This document shows, piece after piece, positions 42,436-51,630 of a stretch of DNA of 64,000 bases (within the stretch, counting starts at the first letter, position 1; each line of letters starts with the position of its first letter). Source of the DNA: Propionibacterium sp. (GTDB lineage: Bacteria > Actinomycetota > Actinomycetes > Propionibacteriales > Propionibacteriaceae); assembly GCA_012517405.1 (NCBI GenBank), contig JAAYVB010000001.1, forward strand, positions 223,042 to 287,041, given 5' to 3'. A program made the translations under genes and the position numbers. A model generated the notes under the pieces. The model did no database searches and had not been told where the DNA came from. It saw only the letters and a list, made by a program, of their open reading frames with translations.

Positions 42436-43587
42436 TCACTCAAGCGGAATACGAAACTCCCACTCAACACCCGATCCGGGTGATGTGGTCAGTTTGGAGC
42501 CGCCGCCCAGGTCGAGGACGCGTCCGACGATCGACTCCTTCACTCCGAGCCGACCGGCGGCGGCGGCCGCGTCCAGCTGTTCCTGGGTCGCCCCGACTCC
42601 GTCGTCGCGCACCGAGACGATCAGCTCGTTGCCCTCCTGCTCCAGCAGGATCCAGGCGTGCGCGCCCGGACCCGCATGCTTGCCGACATTGGCCAGCACC
42701 TCGCTGATCACGCGGTCCAGTTCGTCGGCACGAGACGCCGCCATGTTGAGCTGGCCGGCCATCGTGGAGACCGTCACGGTGTCGCTCTGGTGCTTTTCCA
42801 GCATGATGGTGACGTCGGTCTTGTCGGTGTCCAGAAGTCCGCCGCCCACAAGGTCAACACTGCGGTCCTGCAAGGTGGCACGCAATTGATCTTCTTGCCG
42901 CAGGGCCAGCGAGGCCAGCAGTCTGCCACGCGGGCCGAGTTCGTTGCCCTCACGGGCAACCATCGCCAGCACCTGAAGGACGCCGTCATGGACGATCCGG
43001 TTCAGCCGCTCACGCTCCTCAAGCGCTGCCAAGGTGGACAGGTTGCGGTCACGTTCAGCGATCGTCGCGCTCAGCTGCTCGACGAGCAGACCGATGAAGT
43101 ACGGGATCGCCGCCATCAGCAGTACGTCACCCCAGGCCCGGGGCGCGACCGAGGGGGCCTGCAAGAACTGCGCGGTGCCGACCAGTATCCCACCGACCAG
43201 CCCGGCCACCGCTCCTCGCCAGATCCCCAGGACCGCCGGGGCGGCCAGCATCCAGTAGCAGGCGACACCGAGATAGCTCTCGCGCAAGACGTCGATGCCG
43301 AGGATGTAGCGGGAGCTGCCGACCACGGCGAGCGTGATGGCCATGTCGAGGATCATCAGCCCGCTGGTGCGCCATCTCGACCGCACATTGAGCAGGCAGG
43401 CAATGACCGACCAGCCTGCCACCACCACACAGACCACCACCAGTAGCACCGGACGCTGCACCTGGGACAGCCGCATGCAGTTAACGACGATCATGTGCAC
43501 CACCAACGCCATCCGCGCCCAGCCGGCCGCGCGATAGATCGTGCGCAGCAGGTTGGGATCGCGTGGAAAGGTCTGGGCGCTACTCAT
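42436..43587 (-). CDS. macS: MacS-family sensor histidine kinase
   Basis: A 383-aa membrane histidine kinase. The N-terminal half has about five helices (the MacS sensor region). It is followed by a HisKA_3-type dimerisation helix with the phosphorylatable His in NRIVHDGVLQVL and a C-terminal ATPase domain (VRDDGVG, then LGVKESIVGRVLDLGG). I start at the ATG at 43587, which overlaps the preceding acyltransferase-like gene by eight bases; longer in-frame starts lie inside that gene. The signal is unknown, but linkage to acyltransferases suggests an envelope role. Confidence 0.88.
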   Translation of the reverse strand: MSSAQTFPRDPNLLRTIYRAAGWARMALVVHMIVVNCMRLSQVQRPVLLVVVCVVVAGWSVIACLLNVRSRWRTSGLMILDMAITLAVVGSSRYILGIDVLRESYLGVACYWMLAAPAVLGIWRGAVAGLVGGILVGTAQFLQAPSVAPRAWGDVLLMAAIPYFIGLLVEQLSATIAERDRNLSTLAALEERERLNRIVHDGVLQVLAMVAREGNELGPRGRLLASLALRQEDQLRATLQDRSVDLVGGGLLDTDKTDVTIMLEKHQSDTVTVSTMAGQLNMAASRADELDRVISEVLANVGKHAGPGAHAWILLEQEGNELIVSVRDDGVGATQEQLDAAAAAGRLGVKESIVGRVLDLGGGSKLTTSPGSGVEWEFRIPLE

Positions 43588-44458
43588 CACTGTCCGGCGG
43601 TTGCTTGTTCGTCCGGCGTCGTTGCGCGCGTGTCCGCTGTTCGGCCAGCGCGGCACGTTCGGCCTGCTGCCGGGCGGCCTCGACCGCCTCGTCGATGATC
43701 GCCGCATCCTGCTCGTCGAGCAGCCGAGCCAGCTCTGCTTCGGAGGCGCGACGCTGTTCTTCGGCCGCGCGGCGTTCGGCCCGCTGATCGCGCCACTCGG
43801 AGATCTTGACCGGCTCCCCGGGGATACGCACCTTCTTCGCCGTACCGGTGTACGAGTCGACGTAGCGACGTCCGGCGAGCTGGCCGATCCTGGTCATCAC
43901 CAGATCTGTCAGGCCACGCAGCATGAACCCGTCCAGCACGTTGCTGGACAGCTGAGCCTCGGCGAAGCGCCCGGTCTCGATAGGTTCACCGATGCGCAAC
44001 CGGTAGCGCAATTCGGGGAGCAGGTCGTTGACGCTCAGCGGTATCAGTGCGGCAGGCACGATCGGCACCCCCGTTGACAAGGCAAGTGCGGCGAACTGTG
44101 CGTGCCCCTTGTGCAGGGTGCCGTCACCATCAGTGGCGCCCTCCGGAAAAACGATCAGGATTTCGCCTCGGTCGAGCACCGCAGCCGGGCTGTTCCCGGA
44201 ATCCGGATCGGCAAGCCAGCGGGTGTGCCGGATACCGGGAACGAGGTGGCGTCCGCTGTCTGGTTCGAAAACGACGGTGGCCTCGCGTCCCAGAGAGGCC
44301 GCCACGTTCAGATGATCGAACGGGCTGACCCTGTTGACCGCGACGATGCAGGCGCCTTCGGGCAGCTTGTCGATGTCGTCGGCGTCGATTCTCCACGGGT
44401 GCCGCAGCCGGTCGGCCAACTGCCGGAAGCCTGTCAGATCACGGGGTAGATCGGGCAC
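43580..44458 (-). CDS. PlsC-like acyltransferase homologue lacking the catalytic histidine
   Basis: A 292-aa protein with a lysophospholipid-acyltransferase fold in its first ~210 residues. Motif III is intact (FPEGATDGDG, with LHKGH following). Motif I, normally NHx4D, reads NRVSPFD (42-48), so the catalytic His is Arg43 while Asp48 is kept. A charged, Ala/Glu/Arg-rich helical tail (about 225-292) is predicted coiled coil. It lies six bases after an intact PlsC gene and overlaps macS, so it may be a regulatory or substrate-binding partner. Confidence 0.78.
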   Translation of the reverse strand: MPDLPRDLTGFRQLADRLRHPWRIDADDIDKLPEGACIVAVNRVSPFDHLNVAASLGREATVVFEPDSGRHLVPGIRHTRWLADPDSGNSPAAVLDRGEILIVFPEGATDGDGTLHKGHAQFAALALSTGVPIVPAALIPLSVNDLLPELRYRLRIGEPIETGRFAEAQLSSNVLDGFMLRGLTDLVMTRIGQLAGRRYVDSYTGTAKKVRIPGEPVKISEWRDQRAERRAAEEQRRASEAELARLLDEQDAAIIDEAVEAARQQAERAALAEQRTRAQRRRTNKQPPDSDE

Positions 44459-44464
44459 TGCCGG

Positions 44465-45262
44465 TCACTCCCTCACGGTCGGGTCATCGAGAACCGGGGC
44501 GCCGGCGGGAAACTGCGTGGCCGGGACGGGCCGGGTCTGGTTCTGGTTCGGATAGGCGAGCAACTGCTTGCTCAGTTCGGTGCCCTTCAGCTCGCCACGC
44601 TTGACCCGCGAGGCATACACATCGACATAGGTTTGCCCGGTCATCTGCTGGATGGCGCCCATCACCTCATTGGTGACCCAGCGCAGCACATGCAGATCAT
44701 TGACCTGATCGCGGTACTCACTGAAATCCATCGGATCACCGATGATGATGCGAGCATCCCGCATGGTGGGAATCCCCACCTTCGACTTGACCATCCGGGT
44801 GTTGATCATCGCCACGGGCAACACCGGCCGGCCGCTGGTCAGGGCCAGTCTCGCGACGCCGGTGTGCCCCTTGTACAGCCGGCCGTCCGGGCTGCGGGTG
44901 CCCTCCGGGAAGATCGCCACGACGCCGCCCGCGTCGAGCACATCCTCGACCGATCCCAGACCAGCCACACTGGCGCGTCCGCCGGAACGGTCGATCGGGG
45001 CCTGCCCGACAGCTGTCAGGAACCAGGCGACCACTCGACCCTTGAGGCTCTTGCCCATGAACAGTTCCTTCTTGGCGGGGAAGGTGACCTTCGGCTTGAT
45101 CAGTGAGGGCAGGCTGAAGGTGTCGCCGGCGTCCAAATGGTTGGCGGCCAGCACACAGCCGCCGTCGGGAATCTTCTCGGTGCCCTCGATCTTGACGCGA
45201 AACCACCATTTGACCGCTGGACGCACCAAAGTCGCCTTGAAGAAGCTGTACCACGCGGTCAC
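44465..45262 (-). CDS. plsC: 1-acyl-sn-glycerol-3-phosphate acyltransferase (PlsC family)
   Basis: Transfers acyl groups to lysophosphatidate in membrane phospholipid synthesis. The 265-aa protein has intact motif I (NHLDAGD, with His42 and Asp47) and motif III (FPEGTRSPDGRLYKG). The start is GTG with AAGGAGG upstream. It leads a four-gene minus-strand run: plsC, the motif-deficient homologue, macS and macR. Mycobacteria have a plsC gene at the matching place after aroG. Confidence 0.9.
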   Translation of the reverse strand: MTAWYSFFKATLVRPAVKWWFRVKIEGTEKIPDGGCVLAANHLDAGDTFSLPSLIKPKVTFPAKKELFMGKSLKGRVVAWFLTAVGQAPIDRSGGRASVAGLGSVEDVLDAGGVVAIFPEGTRSPDGRLYKGHTGVARLALTSGRPVLPVAMINTRMVKSKVGIPTMRDARIIIGDPMDFSEYRDQVNDLHVLRWVTNEVMGAIQQMTGQTYVDVYASRVKRGELKGTELSKQLLAYPNQNQTRPVPATQFPAGAPVLDDPTVRE

Positions 45263-45409
45263 GGGATCCTCCTTGGGCTAGAACTACCCGCACCACTCTA
45301 GTCATGACGGATTTGGTTGTACCCCGGGCAACCCGCGCCGTGTCTGGTGATCTTGGGCCCACCGCGACTAGTGTGGGCGCGTACCAAGGAGTTTGGTGCT
45401 TGACAGGTT

Positions 45410-45871
45410 GTGAGCCCCACGATGACCGACAGCGATCATTCAGACGATACCGATCAGCGGTTTGCCGAGCTGATCAAGGCCGAGTTCGGAAACTCGGATG
45501 GACCGGAGCTTTTCGGCACCCGGATGACTGGTTTGCCACGGCCGCCTCGATCCGCACCCGCCTCCCGCCCGGTGATCGACGGCTATTTCGATCTGCAGCG
45601 TGCGATCGAAGAGGTCGAGTTGAACGACGACGACGTCGAGCACTGGACCCCTCCGGAGCCTCCGGCCGTCGGACGGCCGGAATACCGGCATGTGCTCGGC
45701 ACCGGTTTGATCGTTGCTGCGCTGGTCGTCGGCATCATGGTGCTGGCGGGCTGGCGTCCTGATCTGTGGGTCGGAGTCCTGACCCTGGTCTGTGCCGGCG
45801 CTGGCCTGGCGGTGCTACTGAGCAGCCTTCCTCGGCAGCCCGAGATCGGCTCGGACGGCGCGCAGCTCTAA
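45410..45871 (+). CDS. Small membrane protein, DUF-like actinobacterial
   Basis: A 153-aa protein (GTG at 45410; an ATG at 45422 is equally possible). It has an acidic N-terminal half rich in Asp, Glu and Pro, two membrane helices (about residues 96-115 and 120-140) and a short tail. No motif is recognised. It is divergent from plsC and convergent with the lipoprotein gene. An AAGGAG sequence lies about 20 bases before the chosen start, rather far for a ribosome-binding site. Confidence 0.65.
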   Translation: MSPTMTDSDHSDDTDQRFAELIKAEFGNSDGPELFGTRMTGLPRPPRSAPASRPVIDGYFDLQRAIEEVELNDDDVEHWTPPEPPAVGRPEYRHVLGTGLIVAALVVGIMVLAGWRPDLWVGVLTLVCAGAGLAVLLSSLPRQPEIGSDGAQL

Positions 45872-45978
45872 CCTCGGACCGCCGATGAGTCCGGTTCGTC
45901 GCCGCGGTCCGATCCGGGCAAGCACGTCCTCACGAGGTGCCGGCACGATCGGCTGGGCACGTCGGTGCAGGGCACCGT

Positions 45979-47091
45979 TCACCCGCAGGCGACCAGCGGT
46001 GACTCCAGATCCGGTTGGGCGCCCGGAGTCTGCCACAGCGTGCTGATGGTTGACGCAGCATCGCGTCCGGTGATCAGCCGATCCAGCGCCGCAGCGCTCC
46101 AGGCGTAGGCAAGCTCGAGATCGTCCGGATCGGTGAAGTCGGCATCGGCCGGCGGTGTGGACGCCGCCGGACAGGCATCGATCAGGGTCTGGGTACTGCC
46201 TTGTTGAGCTTGGGGCGATGCCTGCAGCATCACCCACTCGGCCAGACCCTCGCTGACCCACAGCTGTCCGGCCGCCGGGTGCCCCAGCCAGTTCGTCGCC
46301 GCGTGGGTCTGTTCATGGACCAGCAGCAGATAACGGGATTCGGTGCCGGCGTCGCTGGTCGCGTCGGGGTTGATCACAATACGGGCGGGGGCCGGCTGGC
46401 CTGTCGGGCCGGGGCCGCCGCTGTCAGCAGTCCAGGTGATGGCTCCGGTTCCGATGAAATCGAACGCCGATGCGGCCATCACCTGTTCGAATGCCTGGCT
46501 GTTGCCCGGGACCTCGATGACTTGGCGGCTCGATGGACGGATCAGCCCGGCGGCCTCGGTGGACCGCACGAACTCGGCTGACTGCTCGGCGGCCTGGCGC
46601 CAGGAATCCAGATCACCTCCGCCGATGAGTGTGACTGCTTCGTCCTGCTCGACACTGATGGCCTCCGTCAGCCAGATCGGGGCCGGCGAATCGGGCCGCT
46701 GCTCGATATCGCCGAGCAGGCACTGCTGGGCATCGCATTGCCACTGGGGGACGATGAGGTTGGTCGCCACGCCTTGTTCTCCGGGCACTCGCCAGCCGAT
46801 CTGCCAGGACCCGCCGGCACCATCGACGATGCTCAGCAGCTCGATCTGTCGCAGGTTGTCCCACCAGAGCCCAACGCGCGCGGCGTCGGCGCTGGTGGCG
46901 AACACGCGGTCGAATGCGGCCTCATCGGCAGCACTCAACGCAGCGAGGATGTGGCCCGCCGTGGTCGCCGTGTCGGGGGAAGCCTGCGAAGCCGTGGCTG
47001 AGCAGCCGGTGACGACGCTGAGCAGCACACCGGCAACAGCCAGCACCGAACTCAACAGGTGCGGGCGGTGCGCTCTAGCCTTCGGTGCCAC
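45979..47091 (-). CDS. Lipoprotein with a zinc-metalloprotease-like HExxH motif
   Basis: A 370-aa exported protein. The N-terminal signal peptide ends in a lipobox (VVTGC, Cys30), so it should be anchored outside the membrane. In the C-terminal half HEQTH matches HExxH, and WVSEGLAEW 20-odd residues later supplies a third-ligand Glu as in gluzincin (peptidase MA-like) enzymes; both are set in a helical domain. The substrate is unknown. The start overlaps the preceding small CxxC gene by 17 bases. Confidence 0.78.
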   Translation of the reverse strand: MAPKARAHRPHLLSSVLAVAGVLLSVVTGCSATASQASPDTATTAGHILAALSAADEAAFDRVFATSADAARVGLWWDNLRQIELLSIVDGAGGSWQIGWRVPGEQGVATNLIVPQWQCDAQQCLLGDIEQRPDSPAPIWLTEAISVEQDEAVTLIGGGDLDSWRQAAEQSAEFVRSTEAAGLIRPSSRQVIEVPGNSQAFEQVMAASAFDFIGTGAITWTADSGGPGPTGQPAPARIVINPDATSDAGTESRYLLLVHEQTHAATNWLGHPAAGQLWVSEGLAEWVMLQASPQAQQGSTQTLIDACPAASTPPADADFTDPDDLELAYAWSAAALDRLITGRDAASTISTLWQTPGAQPDLESPLVACG

Positions 47092-47287
47092 TGGCCTGAT
47101 TCCCGGTCTGCATGCGCAACGGTGGGACCAGGCCGGCGGCGGCCAGCCAAACGATGGCCGTCTGCTCGTCCGAGCTGAAGTCGACGGTTTCCGGCGGCCC
47201 GCACAGCACCGAGATCACACAGCTGCCGCAGGCGTCTCCACGCACAACGCAGCGGTTGCAGTCGATTCGCATTGTCCCCATGAACAC
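47075..47287 (-). CDS. Small cysteine-rich protein
   Basis: A 70-aa protein with four Cys in its first 30 residues (CNRC, then DACGSC, then LC), followed by DFSSDEQTAIVWLAAAGLVPPL. The spacing suggests a metal-binding or redox site. Short proteins with this layout are common in actinobacteria next to peptidoglycan hydrolase genes, which fits the M23 peptidase gene 72 bases upstream. Function unknown. Its end overlaps the lipoprotein gene. Confidence 0.72.
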   Translation of the reverse strand: MFMGTMRIDCNRCVVRGDACGSCVISVLCGPPETVDFSSDEQTAIVWLAAAGLVPPLRMQTGNQASGTEG

Positions 47288-47359
47288 ATCAAAGCGCGGT
47301 CCCCTGACAATTTGTCGAGCGGCGCTGCCCTGCGGTCACCAAGCGAGTGAGCGATGCGA

Positions 47360-48430
47360 TCAGAAGATCGACATCGGATCGGTGATCTGCCCGTTGACCC
47401 AGGTGCTGAAGTGCAGATGGCATCCGGTCGAGTACCCGGTGGTGCCGACCGCGCCGATCACCTGACCGGCCGTCACGGTCTGTCCGGCCACGACCGACAT
47501 GGACTGCAAGTGGTTGTAGGCGGCCTTGTAGATACCGCTATCGACGACGATCCGGTTGCCCCAGCCGCTCTCGAAGCGCGCGCTGGTGACCACACCGGTC
47601 CACGACGCGACCACCGGGGTGCCGCAGGCCGCGCCGACATCGGTACCGTCGTGCAGTTCGGAGTAGCCACCGATCGGGTTGGTGCGGTAGCCGAACGGTG
47701 AGGTGATCGGCCCGGTGGCCGGCCAGACACCCTGGCCCGATCCGGTCGGCAGGTCCAGGCCGGATCGGCTGACGCCGCTGTCGCCACTGGAGAAAAGTGC
47801 AGCGCTTGCGGCCAGGATCGCCGCGTTCTGGGCATCGGCCAGCGCAGCCTTCTGGGCTTCGGTCAGCCGATTGACGACCTGCTGGGCGCTCGCCACCTTC
47901 TTGTCGTATTCGGCAGCCAGCTCGGTCTGCTGTGCAACCTCATCGGTGACCTTCTGCAAAGCGGCAGCCTGGGTGGTCTCGAGTTCGGTGAGACGCGACT
48001 GCTCGGCGGCCAGCCGGATCATCTGCTCGTCGGTGATCGAGGTAATCGATTGCATCACGGCGATATCTGCCAGGAAACTGTCCTCGGAGTCCGACGTGAA
48101 CAGCAGCTTGGCGGTGCCGAGTCCGGCCGCCTGCTGATGGGCCGCCACGGCCACTCGTCCGACCTGAGTACGCATGGCTTCGACCAGCGTCCGCTGATCG
48201 GCCAGGTCCTCGGTGGTCAGGTCGTACTGGCGCTGCGAGTTCACCTGCGCCTGCTTGGACGCTTCGAGGTTCCGCTGAACCTCGGCCGCCTCGATCTGGA
48301 GTTGCGTCAGATCTTTCTGAGCCGCACCTACCGCGTCTTCAGCGTGCGCGGCGGGTACCAGCCCGATGGTCAGTGCGATCGCCGCAACCGATCCGATCAC
48401 TGTCGTCAGCATTCGACGCGAGAGGGACAT
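47360..48430 (-). CDS. M23-family peptidoglycan endopeptidase with N-terminal coiled coil
   Basis: A secreted 356-aa protein. A signal peptide (cleavage near AHA, residue 30) is followed by long coiled-coil segments (about 35-205) as in EnvC/NlpD and RipA-type proteins, and an M23 domain (about 235-356). Zinc ligands are present in HDGTD and HLHF, with a further His in YNHLQS, so it should be an active LytM endopeptidase cutting peptidoglycan cross-links. GAAGG precedes the ATG. The 254-base gap upstream is shared with the divergent nuclease gene. Confidence 0.9.
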   Translation of the reverse strand: MSLSRRMLTTVIGSVAAIALTIGLVPAAHAEDAVGAAQKDLTQLQIEAAEVQRNLEASKQAQVNSQRQYDLTTEDLADQRTLVEAMRTQVGRVAVAAHQQAAGLGTAKLLFTSDSEDSFLADIAVMQSITSITDEQMIRLAAEQSRLTELETTQAAALQKVTDEVAQQTELAAEYDKKVASAQQVVNRLTEAQKAALADAQNAAILAASAALFSSGDSGVSRSGLDLPTGSGQGVWPATGPITSPFGYRTNPIGGYSELHDGTDVGAACGTPVVASWTGVVTSARFESGWGNRIVVDSGIYKAAYNHLQSMSVVAGQTVTAGQVIGAVGTTGYSTGCHLHFSTWVNGQITDPMSIF

Positions 48431-48684
48431 TCAGCCACCTTCGTACAGGGAATCTGATGAGAGATTATTAAGACTTCCTAAGAGACTCTAAGGGTTCGCC
48501 CACTGATCGCCAAATCATTCGGAGAGATTCACCACGGATTTTCACCCGTATCTCATCCGCAGGTCAGCCCTCGAGCCCGGTTTCAGCACGGTTTCGACCA
48601 CCGTCGGGACCCCGTCCGCCCGCCATCGCGCCCGGATGCTCCCCGCGAACGAAAACGTCAGACCCGGTCGCTAGCGTCACCTGC

Positions 48685-50430
48685 ATGATCCACACATCGC
48701 GAAATGCCACGCTGCAGCCCAGCTTGGACGATCTCGGAACCCCGCTCGCCGAGGCCACCTTTTGCGTTGTCGATCTGGAGACCACCGGCTCGGGCCCGGA
48801 GGCGACGATCACCGAGTTCGGCGCGGTCAAGGTCCGCGGCGGCGAGGTGCTCGGCGAGTTCAGCACGCTGGTGAACCCGGGTACACACATTCCCGGATTC
48901 ATCGCTGTGCTCACCGGCATCACCAACCAGATGGTGGTCGATGCGCCCACACTGAGCCAGGTGCTGCCGAGCTGGCTCGAGTTCTCGCGAGGCACCGTCC
49001 TGGTGGCCCACAACGCCCGCTTCGACATCGGCTTCTTGAAGCGGGCCTGTGAGCAGTTCGACTACCCCTGGCCCGGCCAGATGGTCGTCGATACGGTCGG
49101 GTTGGCGCGCCAGGCGCTGCTGCCCGGCGAAGTGCCCAACGTCAAGCTGCATACCTTGGCCGATCACTTCCATGCCTCCACGCAACCCAACCATCGAGCC
49201 CTCTCGGATGCGCGCGCGACAGTCGATGTGCTGCACGGATTGCTGGAGCGGGTCGGGAATCTGGGCTTGTTGACCGTCGATGACCTCAAGGAGTTCGAGC
49301 ATCGGGTGTCGCCGCAACGGCGTGCCAAGCGAACCTGGGCCACCGACCTGCCCGAGGCCCCAGGCATCTACGTCTTCTATGCGAGCCGCCCCGGGCAGCA
49401 ACGGCAGGTGCTCTACGTGGGCAAGGCCACCAACATCCGCCGCAGGGTACGCACGTACTTCACCTCGTCGGAGACCCGGCCACGGATGGACGAGATGGTC
49501 CGCGTGGCGACCGGGGTGGAGGCTGTGGTCTGCGCCACCGAACTCGAGGCCGAGGTGCGAGAGCTGCGCACGATCGCGGCCCACTCCCCCCGCTACAACC
49601 GGCGCTCCCGCCGCCAGGACAAGGTGGCATGGGTCAAGCTCACCTGTGACCGATATCCGCGCTTGTCGATCGTCACTTCGCCGGGCGACGACCAGGCCAC
49701 CTACTGGGGCCCGTTCAGTTCGCGGTCGGCCGCCCAGGATGCCTGCGAGGTGATCTACGACAGCTATCCGCTGCGGCAGTGCACGATGCGGATCGGCAGG
49801 AAGGCCGCGGGCGCAGGCTGCGTCCTCAGCGAACTCGGCAAGTGCCTGGCTCCATGCCAGGGCATCGATCCGGACGGCTACCACGAAGTCGTGGAGCAGG
49901 TTCGCGAAGCCCTGACCACTGATCTGCGTCCCACCGTGGCACGGGTCGGGCAGCGCATCGGTCAGCTGTCGGCCCAGCAGCGCTACGAACAAGCCGACGT
50001 GCTCACCGCCAGATTGCGCAGCTATGTTGCCACGACACAGCGCTTCCACCGGCTGGTGGGGTTCTCGCGCTGTCGGCAGATTGTGGCTGCTCAGTGGGTT
50101 CCGGGCCCCTCCGCCAATCCCGGCTGGCAGATTCACGTGATCCGCTACGGCAGGCTCGCCGCAGCCGCAACCGCAGCCCCCGGGCAGGACCCCATGGCCA
50201 CAGCAGACCAGGCGATCCGGCTCGCCGAATCCGTGCTGCCCTCCCCGCACGGCCTGCCGTCGTGCTCGGTGGAAGAGGCCGAGCGAATCGCAGCCTGGCT
50301 GGAGCGTCCAGGAGTCCGCTTGATGGATATCGACGGCGAGTGGTCGATGCCGCTGCACAGCGGAATCGACGGCGCTGATCTCCCGCGGCTGGCGCTGGGG
50401 ACGTCCTCCCCGGCGCCGGCGGTCGCCTGA
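48685..50430 (+). CDS. DEDDh exonuclease fused to a UvrC-like GIY-YIG domain
   Basis: A 581-aa protein joining two nuclease modules. Residues ~25-195 form a DnaQ-like DEDDh exonuclease (VVDLETTGSG, then HNARFDIGF, then HRALSDA). Residues ~220-310 form a GIY-YIG domain (GIYVFY, then VLYVGKATNIRRRV) like UvrC/Cho. The C-terminal part matches the UvrC-like region with paired Cys motifs. Homologues beside trpD occur in mycobacteria (Rv2191). A DNA-repair role is inferred. Confidence 0.88.
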   Translation: MIHTSRNATLQPSLDDLGTPLAEATFCVVDLETTGSGPEATITEFGAVKVRGGEVLGEFSTLVNPGTHIPGFIAVLTGITNQMVVDAPTLSQVLPSWLEFSRGTVLVAHNARFDIGFLKRACEQFDYPWPGQMVVDTVGLARQALLPGEVPNVKLHTLADHFHASTQPNHRALSDARATVDVLHGLLERVGNLGLLTVDDLKEFEHRVSPQRRAKRTWATDLPEAPGIYVFYASRPGQQRQVLYVGKATNIRRRVRTYFTSSETRPRMDEMVRVATGVEAVVCATELEAEVRELRTIAAHSPRYNRRSRRQDKVAWVKLTCDRYPRLSIVTSPGDDQATYWGPFSSRSAAQDACEVIYDSYPLRQCTMRIGRKAAGAGCVLSELGKCLAPCQGIDPDGYHEVVEQVREALTTDLRPTVARVGQRIGQLSAQQRYEQADVLTARLRSYVATTQRFHRLVGFSRCRQIVAAQWVPGPSANPGWQIHVIRYGRLAAAATAAPGQDPMATADQAIRLAESVLPSPHGLPSCSVEEAERIAAWLERPGVRLMDIDGEWSMPLHSGIDGADLPRLALGTSSPAPAVA

Positions 50431-50477
50431 AAGCTCGGTCAGCGTTGCCCGCAGCAGTGGGGCACTAGACTCATGCC

Positions 50478-50759
50478 ATGATCACCGCCATCGTCTTCGT
50501 CCATGTCGACAACGACCGTATCCCGGAGGTGGCTGAGCAGATCGCAGCCATCGACGGCATCAGCGAGGTCTATTCGGTGACCGGACGAATCGATCTGATC
50601 GCCATCGTGCGGGTGGCGTCCTTCGACGACGTCGCCCCGGTGGTCGCCGACGCGCTGGCGAAGGTGCCGGGGGTGCGGCAGACCGAGACTCATCTGGCCT
50701 TCCGCGCCTACAGCCGCCACGATCTGGACGCCACGTTCTCCATCGGCATCAGCGACTGA
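50478..50759 (+). CDS. Stand-alone Lrp/AsnC-type ligand-binding (RAM) domain protein
   Basis: A 93-aa protein with the alpha/beta RAM fold of Lrp/AsnC regulators (VFVHVDNDRIPEVAEQI, then VTGRIDLIAIV) but no DNA-binding domain. Such proteins form ring-shaped oligomers that bind amino acids. The ATG is preceded by TAGACT with a six-base gap, so the mRNA may be leaderless. It sits between the DEDDh nuclease and cyclophilin genes; a similar small gene occurs near trpD in other actinobacteria. Confidence 0.85.
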   Translation: MITAIVFVHVDNDRIPEVAEQIAAIDGISEVYSVTGRIDLIAIVRVASFDDVAPVVADALAKVPGVRQTETHLAFRAYSRHDLDATFSIGISD

Positions 50760-50870
50760 CCCAGCCGCTTCGACCGGCCCCCAGAACCCTCGCCGCAGGA
50801 TCAGTCCGCTTCTGCTGCAATGGGAGCGAATGACTCTACGGCGAGCGTTCGAGGTCGCGTAGTGGTCGGG

Positions 50871-50897
50871 CGATGCCGAGGTCAGGCGATGTCGAGG

Positions 50898-50912
<15 letters not shown>
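50871..50912. repeat. 16-bp tandem repeat across the cyclophilin stop codon
   Basis: The unit CGATGYCGAGGTCAGG occurs at 50871-50886 and 50887-50902, with a partial third copy to 50912. The cyclophilin stop codon (50898-50900) falls inside the second copy. It looks like recent slippage duplication at the gene end. Confidence 0.7.
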
Positions 50913-51407
<495 letters not shown>

Positions 51408-51630
51408 GCGAACCCACCTTTCGGAGATGCTTTGTTGAGGCTTGTCGTCTCCATCTTTGCAGACGCCCTGAATGGGCTGCGGGATTCAGTGGGTTCACCG
51501 GATATGTACCACCCGACCACGTAGCGTTGATGATGCAGAGCTTCCGTAGCGCAGGCACCGTCTGCAGCGGAACCTCTCAGCTCGATCACGAGCAGCTCGA
51601 GTACGAGCCCAGCAACGAAACGGAGAGATT

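Noticed and set aside
48431..48684. A regulatory RNA or short gene between the M23 peptidase and DEDDh nuclease genes
   Set aside because: The 254-base gap has AT-rich TTAAGA/CTAAGA-like words that may be promoters, but no coding frame with a ribosome-binding site and no strong hairpin.
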